A stretch of DNA of 64,000 nucleotides from Buddleja alternifolia (taxonomy: Eukaryota; Streptophyta; Magnoliopsida; Lamiales; Scrophulariaceae). The DNA is taken from the NCBI GenBank assembly GCA_019426215.1, contig CM033403.1:36094754-36158753 (forward strand), written 5' to 3'. The notes under the pieces were generated by a model that saw nothing but the letters and a program-made list of their open reading frames with translations, was not told the origin of the DNA and searched no databases. Position 1 is the stretch's first letter; the number at the start of each line of letters is the position of its first letter. The position numbers were made by a program, and so were the translations under genes. This document shows positions 35,801-45,552 of the stretch, one piece after another.

Positions 35801-36230
35801 TCAATCCCTGTAACAATAAATATTAACAATTAGACAAGATAGCAAGTAAACTTATCATGAACAAACAATAAATGTTCGCATGATAAGCACGTATACAATT
35901 AAAAGCAGAGAAATGTCCCTAGATTATCGATACCTGACGAGCAAGCATCGAAGCGTGGGCTCGACTCCCCATGATATCCTGCTTGTAAAGAGCTTTATCG
36001 AATGAAATCGACTCCGTGAACTTCTCAACAGCATCGGTAACACTGTCCTCGAATCGTCCCCCCCATAGCTTCGCCTCTTTGGAGTTCATCTGCACGGCGG
36101 CGACTGAGAAGGACCGCCGGTAAATTACTAATTGCAGGTTAGGGCTTCTAAAAAGGGGGATGGAAAAAGGTTTGGGGAGTGATGAGAAAAACGGCGTCGT
36201 TTCTGCCGATGATACCAACAAAGAGTTCAT
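32888..36230 (-). CDS. ASL: Argininosuccinate lyase, chloroplast, 7 exons
   Basis: Last enzyme of arginine synthesis: splits argininosuccinate into arginine and fumarate, in the plastid. Exons in transcript order: 36230-35934, 35807-35544, 35286-35170, 34623-34475, 34399-34108, 33768-33604, 33163-32888; the join is open for 519 residues, as expected of plant enzymes. The first 50 or so residues are rich in Ser, Pro and Phe with few acids, fitting a transit peptide, and the enzyme proper begins at [29 protein letters not shown] (about 154-163) and [10 protein letters not shown] (exon 3) are substrate-binding blocks. [16 protein letters not shown] (about 327-342) is the superfamily signature loop with the catalytic serine. 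The intron between exons 5 and 6 carries a Mutator-like MITE. Confidence 0.96.
33868..34092. mobile_element. Mutator-like MITE in argininosuccinate lyase intron
   Basis: The left end GGGATAGTTACATGCACACC and right end AGGGGTGTCTATGTAATTTACTC are inverted and match the element at 55695-55946. Flanking ATTTA words on both sides hint at a decayed target duplication. Confidence 0.5.
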
Positions 36231-36479
36231 TGTAATGCAAATGCTAGGGTTTACAAATAGGCTGGTAATGGTAAGGGCGTGTTTGGCTGGGGTTTAATAA
36301 ATGGATACAGAATTTGTCAGTTCCAGGCGTCCTATGCAAAAAAATATAGATTCATTTTGCTTAATTGAAGCGTAATTAAAAAGGAGACCATTAATATTAT
36401 GCACAAATGTAAGCTGAAAAAAGTATGAACAGTAATTATGGAGAGTGACATAAAAACAGAATATATATATATATAGGAG

Positions 36480-36675
36480 AAGCAGTGTTTAAGTAGAACC
36501 TTGTTAAATCCAGCTGGAGAAGAGAGAGGTGGTGGCAGCGGCGGTGGAGGAGGCGGCGGTTGACGGCAGCGGAGATGGTGTGAGTTTTTCTAGTGTGGGG
36601 AGGTCCGGGTGGCGGTTTGATACAGATGGGAGGAACTTGGTGGATACATTTTATAGGGTTTAATGTCCATAATTG
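36480..36675. repeat. Spacer duplication, unit 1 left half
   Basis: GGAGAAGCAGTGTTTAAGTA and what follows are similar to 39489-39703. The block is GC-rich with GGCGGTGG-type repeats. It lies 250-450 bases upstream of argininosuccinate lyase, so it may be part of that promoter region. Its right half (39005-39160) has been split off by insertions. Confidence 0.7.
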
Positions 36676-36684
36676 GAAAAACTG

Positions 36685-38560
36685 GGCTACGTTTGTTTAT
36701 GTTTTGGGATGGTATTTTAGTGAGAATTATTGGTGAAAATTTTATTGGGACACGTGTAATTTTGATGAGATAATGTTTGGTTATGTTTTGGGAGTTGATT
36801 TTGGAGTGATTTTTTGATGAGATAGTATTTGGTTTTGTTTTCAGAGGGAACATAAATTACTGTAACTGTCAAATTATTTAAGTTTTTGTCTGTCAATAAT
36901 TAAAAATTATAATATAATATTGAAATTATAATAATTATTATATAGATAAATATATATGTATATTTGTACAAATATATATGTATATATGTAGGTAATAGTA
37001 TTATATATAATATTGAGATTGTAATAATTATTATATAGATAAATATATATGTATATATGTAAGTAATATTAGTATATATATATATATATATAGTACTGTA
37101 ACAGTGCGTGTGTGTGTAACAGTTGTGTGTGTGTGCGTGCGTGCCCCTACCTTTTTAATTTTTTTCCTTTTCTTTTTTATTTAATTCATAAAATAATATA
37201 TTAATAAGTAATTTAATTTAAAAACTATTTTTATTTTTTTATTTATGAAGGCGACATTTTCTATGTCGTCTTCCATTTATATAAAAAATAAAATTATATA
37301 TATAGAAAAAATTATAATTAATTATAAAATTATATTTAATTTACTAAAATTAAAAAAAAAAAAGAAAATTGAAGACGACATTTCAAATGTCGTCTTCAAT
37401 TTTCTTTTTTTTATAATTATATTATATATATATAAATATATGTATATATTTATATATTATATTATATATATATATAAGTATATGTATATATTTATATATA
37501 ATTAAAAAAAGAAAATTGAAGACGACATTTTAAATGTTGTCTTCAATTTTCTTTTTATTTTATATATATATTTATTTATATTCTATATGTATAAATATAA
37601 AAAAAAAAAATTGAAGATGACATTATAAATGTCGTCTTCAATTTTCTTTTTTTTTTAATTATATATAAATATATAATTATATTTATTTATATATATAATT
37701 ATAAATATATAATTATATATATATATATAAATATATATATATAATTATAAAAAAAATGAAGACGACATTTATAATGTCGTCTTCAATTTTCTTTTTTTTA
37801 TTTTCACCAACAATGACACTGTTTAACTATATATATATATATAAAAAAAAATTTAATTAGAAAATTATTTGAAGAGGAGAGAAAATAGATTTAAAATTCT
37901 AGTATATATACATATTTGCCTTTTGTTTTAATTTTTTGTGATATTAATCAATATTTAATATTGTGACATTAACCATTAATCAATATCCAAGACAAATTTA
38001 AAAATATAAATTGGAGTGTTAAATAATTTATGAAAATTAAAAAAAAAAAAAAAAATTGGAGACCACTTTTCAAATGTATATGTCAAATAAAGAAATTCAC
38101 TGTTCATTTATAAATTATAAAGAACACATTTTAAAGGTAAATGTCGTACTCTGATTATATATAAAAATAATATATATATAACATTATAGTTAATTTACGG
38201 TAGTAAAAAAAAAATTGAAGGCGACATATCATATGTCTGCCTTCAATTTTTTATTATTTATATATATATATATAGTGAAGATGACATAAAAGATGTCGTC
38301 TTGAATATATATATATATATATATATATAGTGAAGACATAACATAATGTGAGAGAGGGAGAGAGAAAGTGAGAGGTGACAGAAAGAGAGGAGTGAGAGAG
38401 AGAAAAAAAAAAGAGGAGAGAGAGAGTTTGTCAGAGGCATGATTACTTTTTTTTTGGAGAAAAAATTAATGCCCTTTTCAGATGAAAAATGGATGATCCA
38501 AACACAGTTGGACCAGAAATTCTGACCAAAAGGGGGTTGAAAACGAAACCAAACATAACC
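36685..38560. mobile_element. Composite Tourist-like MITE with a palindrome-rich core
   Basis: The left 185 bases match the Tourist-like element at 23919 (GGCTACGTTTGTTTATGTTTT, then GACACGTGTAATTTTGATG), and the right end AACGAAACCAAACATAACC is its inverted counterpart. At about 1.9 kb it is double the size of its relative, because the core holds (TA)n tracts and at least seven small palindromes (see 37247-38306). The target duplication is not intact. Confidence 0.65.
37247..38306. repeat. Array of small palindromes, GAAGACGACAT / ATGTCGTCTTC
   Basis: Imperfect palindromes with arms TTGAAGACGACAT and ATGTCGTCTTCAA and a spacer of only 3-7 bases occur at about 37247-37273, 37361-37410, 37507-37556, 37600-37650, 37751-37799, 38208-38250 and 38275-38306, separated by TATATA-rich DNA. 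Several are extended by AAAATT on the left and AATTTTCTTTTT on the right. Such arms resemble subterminal repeats of some CACTA elements, but I cannot confirm that. In RNA each unit would form a hairpin of about 20 base pairs. Confidence 0.85.
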
Positions 38561-39004
38561 TGCATTTTTTGTCCCATAACTTTTACCAATATCGATTTTG
38601 ACTACGCTTGTTATGGAATTCTCATATTTAGTCTTTCAACTTTCAAAATATTTCACATATTATCCCAACGAAACTTTAACGGTCAATTCTATTAGTCAAC
38701 ATTTTGATCGATTTTTTTTAGGAGAACTAACGCTTAAATGCACTTACACGTGCATTATATTCAATATTACGATGTTTCCATCCAATACTACGTGTCACTC
38801 ATGCACAAAATCTCCCAAAAAAATGTCAAAATGTTTACTCACGAAGTTGACCATTAAATTTAGGATGAAAATTTTGTTAGAACTGAATGTGAGACATTTT
38901 GAAATTTACTGGAATAAATGTGAGAAATCTTTAACGAATGGGACCAAAAATGAAATAAGGTAAAGTTACATGATGTAAAATGTAATTTTCCCCAATTGGT
39001 ATGA

Positions 39005-39870
39005 TAGGAATAATACCTATCGGCTCAACCTTTTGATTTAATTAATAATGCCAACGAACTAAACTACGATAGTCGATTTGATATTGATTTGTTAAAATTC
39101 TTTAAAGGGATAATTATATTTATAGTTTTTTAAGTACAAAATTTGTGTCAGAGTAGTTCTTAATGTAGAAAAAAATAACCTCGTCTCTAATGTAACACTC
39201 TGTGTTTCAATTAGGTCCCTAATGCTCAAATTTAGTTTGAATTAAGCCCCTTTTTTAGAGTTTTATCCTTAGATTTGCTATGTAAAACATATCCACATAT
39301 AAGGGTAAAAATGTCTAAAAATGACTCAAGTGAAATAAAATCTAAACACTAGGGTTGATGAGGTCTTTGACACTAATCATGTACTTCAGGTTTTTAAGGT
39401 CAATTCATTATTATGACAAACAAATTTCAATTTTATTTTCTGTTTTGTGTTCGACGAGTTTTGTGGCTTATATCAACTCAACCATGAAGGAGAATCAGTG
39501 TTTAAGTAGAACCATGTTAAATACAACTTGAGAAAAGAGAGTGGGTGGTGCCGGTGTTTGGAGGTGGTGGAGGCTGTGGCTTGACAACCGGACTGGGATG
39601 GACAAAGCGCAAGTTTTTCTAGTGTGGGGGGGTACGGGTGGTGGTATGAGACGGATGAGAGGAATTTGGTGGTTATGTTATAAGGCTAAATGCCAGTCAT
39701 TGGATCTAAGAGGTATCCGATCAACCGACTCAAGCTCTTGACTTAATGAATAATGCCAATGAACTAAACTAACATAGTTGATTTGATATTGAGTCGTTAA
39801 AATTCTTTAAAGGGGTAGTGATATTTATAGTCGCTAAAGTATAATATTTATGTCAAAGTAGCCCTTAATG
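39005..39870. repeat. Spacer duplication: unit 1 right half and complete unit 2
   Basis: Block 39005-39160 (around GATTTGATATTGATTTGTTA) is repeated at 39715-39870, and block 39489-39703 repeats 36480-36675. In unit 2 the two blocks are contiguous; in unit 1 they are separated by 2.3 kb of inserted elements. Unit 2 thus shows the empty site. The open frame at 39541-39741 is a product of the GGTGGT-rich sequence and not a gene. Confidence 0.7.
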
Positions 39871-40141
39871 CGAAAATATTAGCTTATGGTTTGTCCAATT
39901 AGGACTCCATCAATGGTCAAGGATGATAGAATTCAATTAACTACATGTACAAAAGAGGTCCAAACAATGGAATTCTATCTTCAAGTTTGCAAGGAAAAAA
40001 CACAAAAAAGGTCTTACCCGGCCCAAAGAACCCTGGTATTGGGAACAGACCTGATTCTTGGACCCATCGCGTCTGAAATCGGGCCCGGGACTCTTTCACT
40101 TAGCTGTGAGAGTTTAAGGGTCTTTCAGAGGGTTTAGTTGA

Positions 40142-41115
40142 TGCCGCACCCGGTGAGGTGCACCAAGTGCGGCAAATGGTGACATCTGTCACCTTCTATA
40201 GTTTTTCTCTTTCTTTCATTTTTTTCTTTCGTCTTTTTCTAACTTCTTTCATGTCTTTTCTTAATCCTTTTTCATCTATTTTTATTTTCTTTTCTATATT
40301 GTTTCAAAAATTATGAAAGTAATTTTTTTTTCTTGCTCATGTATGGATTAGGTAAAGAGTGGAATTAGCAAAAGAATAATAAGAAAGATTTAGTCAGAGA
40401 GTGTAAGCACTTTGTACTTAGACAATTTTGTGTCAACAATTCAACCCGACTCGACAAGTATAAGTGAACCAATAATTATCTCAGAATCGAAAAACTATAT
40501 TATTAAATCGAATGTTTAGGTAGATAAGATGGGAATGTATTTGATTATATCTACTCGCTACTCAAATTATTTGATGTTTTAATTTCAAAAAAATACCGAT
40601 AGGAAACTATTAAACACTTAAACATTATTGCTCAAATTAAAATCATGTGATTATTTGAATAATACAAAGCTTGATATTTTACGATCGTTACATTTTTAGT
40701 CGAAAATCTTTTTAATTTTGCAGTTATAAATACATAAATTATATATATTGATAGGTTTTTTATTATTAATTTTTATATAATTATTATCCCGTGCCAAACC
40801 AGTTAAAATATAATTGAATTCAACTTATCATACTGTTGATTTGGATATTTAATTAATATTTTTTTTAGTTAATTTTTGATCTATTCATAGATGTCGATTA
40901 GGAAATTTGTTATATGATATTGTCTTTACAAACTTTCTTAAATTTTTAAAACCAACAATTGAAAAGAAAAGAAAAAGATGTGGAAAAAAGACCAAAAAAT
41001 AGAAAAAGACTAAACACTAAAAAAAGAAACAGAAAGCAAAATAAAAAAGGACTAAAGAAAGAAACAAGCAAAACCTGGAAAAAAAAACATGATACCTCCT
41101 GCCGGACCCGGTGCA
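40142..41115. repeat. Imperfect foldback region with GC-rich ends
   Basis: It starts with a hairpin GCCGCAC...GTGCGGC (40143-40173) containing CCCGGTGAGGTGCACC and ends with a related TGCCGGACCCGGTGCACC (41100-41117). Inside, a CTTTCTTT-rich arm (40200-40300) is complementary to a GAAAAAGA-rich arm (40960-41080). It may be a non-autonomous element but I cannot define ends or target duplication. Confidence 0.4.
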
Positions 41116-41184
41116 CCTTTGAGGGAACCTTTTAGGGCCATTTATTGAGAAAAAATCTATTTTAGATCGAGTCCAATAATCTTA

Positions 41185-41623
41185 AGCTCTGTATTGGTTA
41201 GAAATTTAAAAAATATTTTTATTTTTTGGATGACCAGAAAATGAAAATACACATCCAAGGTAAATTCTACAGAAAATACTCAATTTTAAATCTTACTGCA
41301 CATTCTCCTATATAACTACTCATCATTTCATCGTTTCAGTTACTTTATTCTCTCTCTTCATTAATTATATAATTCAAGTATCTAACACATTCTCTTTCTT
41401 ATTTTATCATAAATAAAATATTATTATAATTTTTTCTTTTATCATTATTACATATATAACTAATTCAATCAACTTTATATCAAATCTACCCAATTTCCAT
41501 ACATTTCTCAAAAACACATCCAATCTTACGAAAAAAAATTAATATTTTCACACGAATTTCTATAATACACATTTTCTAATAAAAATTCAAAATTCATTTT
41601 TGAAAACACGACCATACAAAGCC
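41185..41623. mobile_element. Tourist-like MITE
   Basis: The left end AGCTCTGTATTGGTTAGAAA pairs with the complement of ACGACCATACAAAGCC at the right. TTA flanks both ends (41182-41184 and 41624-41626). Its interior (GGATGACCAGAAAATGAAAA) is closely similar to the next element. Confidence 0.75.
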
Positions 41624-41656
41624 TTAGTATCTATATCTCACATAGTAAATTATATA

Positions 41657-42162
41657 GGCTGCGTACGATTATGTTTTCAGAATTGCATTTTCATTTTTTG
41701 GATCACCAGAAAATGAAAATACACACTTCTAGGTAAATTTTACAAAAAATACTCAAATTTTAAATTCTACTACACATTCCCATATATAACAACCAATCAT
41801 TTCGCCCTTTCAATCAATTCACAATCTTTCATCATTAATTACACCATCCCACTTTTCAACTAATTATCTTTCTTACTTTATCATATTTTATAATAATTAA
41901 ATATATATGTATATATATATATACACACACATACTTTATATCAAATCATTCATATATATATATATATACATATATTTATAATTAATTCAATCACTTCAAG
42001 TATTAAATCCCAATAAAATTCAACTTTATGTCACATCAAACACCAATTCCAACTATTTTCTAAAAACACACTCAAACAAATAATAAAAATTAATATTTTC
42101 ACACGAATTTTTATAATACACATTTTTAAAAAAAAAAATCAAAAAACAAAACATACGAAGCC
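41657..42162. mobile_element. Tourist-like MITE in the SLD5 promoter
   Basis: Ends GGCTGCGTACGATTATGTTT and AAAACATACGAAGCC are inverted and ATA lies on both sides (41654-41656, 42163-42165). It is a sister of the element at 41185-41623. Its right end is only 162 bases before the SLD5 start codon, so it forms the upstream promoter of that gene. Confidence 0.75.
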
Positions 42163-42324
42163 ATAGTGTGCAGTCCCACACATAATTATTAATTATGCAA
42201 GATAGAAATTCACACTCCAACCATCACTTGGTATAGAATTACCCCATTTATTGCCTCCCAAAAATAAAATAACCTATTTCCCTCTCTTCCAGAATCAGAG
42301 CGAAATATCAAGGGCTTTTATCAG

Positions 42325-45300
42325 ATGGAGTCGGGTTCAGGGGAAGCTTCAGCTGCAGATGATTACGAGTCCTTGATTTCGACGACAGATGCAGAGCTGT
42401 TGAAACGCGCATGGAGGAACGAGAAGGCGGCGCCGGAGATTCTCAAATTCGAGCTTAATTTGGTTCAGAGATCTCGCCAACAGATCCAATTAATGGTGAA
42501 CAATTTTTATTTTTTTCAAATTGTTGTTACTTTATATATATATTCAAATTTTATACATGAATAAGTGATAATTGCAAATGTGGTAATGATAAACTGATTG
42601 TTGGTTGAGCTACTGTTCTTTATTGCAATAATGCAATTTATACTAGCGATTCGTTTTTCTCTAAGCAAATAATTAAAGGATAAGATTATGGGAAAATTTT
42701 AGCTCAGCTTCGCCGCCAAATGTATTTCACAAAGAGAATGTAGTACACTTGTCATATAATTAAGTTATTTTATAAAATACACATGAGTTTGGCCGAGCCA
42801 GTAGCGGATTAGAATTTCCCAAGATTATGTGTGGTTTAGCTCTTCTTGTGAAATACACTACTTGGGTGTGGCCGAACCGGGAGCGGATTAGAATTTTCGA
42901 TAGTAACTATGCTTTTGTGTTTTTACTTCTAGACAGTCTGTAGTTTGCTAAAACTTGATTGCTCATGAAAAACTTGCGTCTTGAAATGCTTTAATTTGTG
43001 AGTGAATGACTAACGTTTTATTGATCTCTGGGCATTACTTAAAATGGTTCCATCTCAAAATTCTCGTTTCAGCATGAGAAAACCTTTCGTATGCATAAGT
43101 AAAATCGGCTACAGTTAATCCTCTCCCTTAACTTCATTCTGTCAAAAGCTTAAATCGAAAACCATTCTCTTTACAATGTACGATAGTATTTTGATATATA
43201 TTTTTTTTGAATATGACATTGAACAGCCTTTTCGTTAGTAAGCTATTTGGATAATTGCTATTCATAGAGCTATTATGTGTACGTGAATGATTTTATGATA
43301 AACCCTGAGTAGGGCATTTCTCTTGTGTTTTTCATCATTTACTCAAACTTTCAATTTCCAGTGAATTTTAGGAAGCTTTGAGCTACTGTCGTTCTCATCT
43401 ATGCATCATATATAGTCTCATTGAATGCCAATTTCACTTTTATTTTTATATTTTAGGAGGAGATGGTGGATGATTTCAACAAAAACGGTGTCGATCCACT
43501 AACGGTATCTCTTTACCAGATGGACTTGGATAGGACCATGTTCCTGTTGAGATCTTATCTCCGCACTCGTCTTCAAAAGGTAACCTATGGGCTACACTTT
43601 CTAGCATCTCATGCTTGAATGGTCATGTTCTGAGTTATTTATGTGTTTGGATTTATTACTTTTCTTAATGCTATTCTTTGTTGTGGCAGATTGAAAAGTA
43701 TGTTTTTCACATAAATAAAACTTCCGAATTATGGAACCGGCTTTCTAAGCAGGAACAGAAGTTCGCTAATAGGTGAACCGTTTTTACTTTCCATTTGTTG
43801 TAATTTATCTTGTTTATGAAAAAACTTGTTTGTAGTTAACAATAAGTACAGGTGTGATGGAGACCTAAAACATCATCTCGAACAATCTGTCCTCTCAAAA
43901 TTGCCTGACCAGTACCAGTCTCATGTGAGACAATCTGCAGCTAGCGAAGATGACGACATGGGTGAGAAGATACTCTTAGCTATCTTTTAGTTAACTTAAT
44001 TTCATTTTCCACTTAAGCATTTCTTTGCTTCCCCTTATTGTATCTTTAGACTATCTACCCCTAGGCCCTAGCTATGAATTCTTATACATAAACTGGATGC
44101 AAAAAAATTGCTGTAAATTTCATGGGCAAAAATGAGAGTCTTAACTATGGATATCTTCTAGTATCCTAAACTATATATTGTTTAAAGTATTATGTATGGG
44201 GAAAAAAAGCTAATCCAACTTGCCATTTTGGATATATATTCTCCATTTCTACGAATAGTAGTTGAAGTTTCACATTGCAGCTGAGAAACTGTTTATAAGA
44301 TCGCTGCACGTCATAAGAAGTATCTGTGTATAGTAGGCTAGTAGAATTCCTGATAGTACTGAAGTTATATAATTTCTGCATAATTGGAATTAAGTTTATG
44401 GTACATATGAATTTGTAACATTGTCAAAACATGAGAAAACTACTGTATTTGTACCATAGTTGTAAAAGGCGTGCGCCATGGTTCATGGCATGGCGCACAG
44501 CTTGCCAATGGCGCGCGCCATGTGCGCCATTTGAAAGAGAAGAACCTTAGACAATTTTGGTCAAAATTGGGTCAACTAGTAAAATTTAGTAAAATTGGGG
44601 CAATTTGGTGATATTTCCAACGGTCCTAAAACAAACCCACCTTAAACTCTCGCTGAAACCATCCAATCCTTGTATTCTTTCATGGTTTTGCAGTAGTAAG
44701 GATGTTGCTAGAACATTTGTTTGTTTCAAAATTGGATCGGTTTGTTTTATTTCAAGATTATTATGTTATAAGCAAGTTTACATGAAAACTCAAGAAAATT
44801 TTTTGAACCCATTTTACTCTCTTTGCTGATTTATGTATTACATGTTGATATGAGAACATTTGCATGTTTGAGAATTAGAATATTAATTATTATAATATGT
44901 AATAGTGGCTGAAATTGAAATTTTGGGGTATTATATATAACTAATTAACTTCGATAAGGTGCGTGCTGAGCCATGCGCCATGGGACCCTATGCGCCACAC
45001 CGCGCCATTCGCCATTAACAACTATGATTTGTACACGCTTAATGTCAATTTGTGCAAATGGTTCATCAAATACGAGGGTGTTATCATAGATTCACGTTAA
45101 GGAGAAATGTTTTACTAGACATGAATTGCCATAAAAACAAACATATATGCGCGGAGACCCCGAGAAGCTCATTACTTTTGTAGTATATTTGTTTCTTGAC
45201 ATTCTATATAAGCATCTTGATTAAAATTATTCTAGTACTATATATGTAGTGATACGATAAACTAAGTATACTTTTCCAAATTAATGTTAGTTCCAGAGCC

Positions 45301-45552
45301 ACAGCTGGATACCTACGTAGTCTGCAGAAGCAAGAGACATTTAGGAGCTTTTCAGCTTGATGACGGGTAATTTACCAGCAGCATCTTTTCATAGCTATTT
45401 AATTGTTTGCATAACTGTTTACTAATATTTCAAACGATTGAAAATGTGACAGTGGAGAAGAGCCTGTTAACATTGAAGCCGATGATTTATATGCTTTACC
45501 ATACAAGTCTATAAAGCCACTCGTGGAGAGTGGACAAATTGATCTAGTCTGA
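42325..45552 (+). CDS. SLD5: DNA replication complex GINS protein SLD5, 6 exons
   Basis: One of the four GINS subunits; GINS joins MCM2-7 and CDC45 to form the replicative helicase in the nucleus. Exons 42325-42495, 43457-43579, 43690-43772, 43852-43961, 45291-45366 and 45453-45552 join to 220 residues, the usual plant length. The N-terminal helical domain includes DAELLKRAWRNEKAAPEIL and FELNLVQRSRQQIQLM; LYQMDLDRTMFLLRSYLRTR follows, and the small C-terminal beta domain runs from PEPQLDTYVVCRSKRHLGAF to the end PLVESGQIDLV. Intron 4 (1.3 kb) contains a hAT MITE. No E2F-like site is seen in the short MITE-free promoter (42163-42324). Confidence 0.94.
44455..45026. mobile_element. hAT-type MITE in SLD5 intron 4
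   Basis: Ends CATAGTTGTAAAAGGCG and CGCCATTAACAACTATG are inverted, and the 8-base target duplication ATTTGTAC is perfect (44447-44454, 45027-45034). Subterminal GGCGCGCGCCAT / ATGGCGCA words are dense, making the ends much more GC-rich than the centre. No coding capacity. Confidence 0.9.

Noticed and set aside
37245..38340. CRISPR-like array of regularly spaced repeats
   Set aside because: The repeats are palindromes inside a plant transposon remnant with (TA)n spacers, and unit spacing is irregular. CRISPR arrays do not occur in plant nuclear DNA.
39541..39741. Frame starting MGGAGVWRWWRLW as a coding gene
   Set aside because: It derives from GGTGGT-rich sequence in a duplicated spacer, and the other copy (36480-36675) does not keep the frame.
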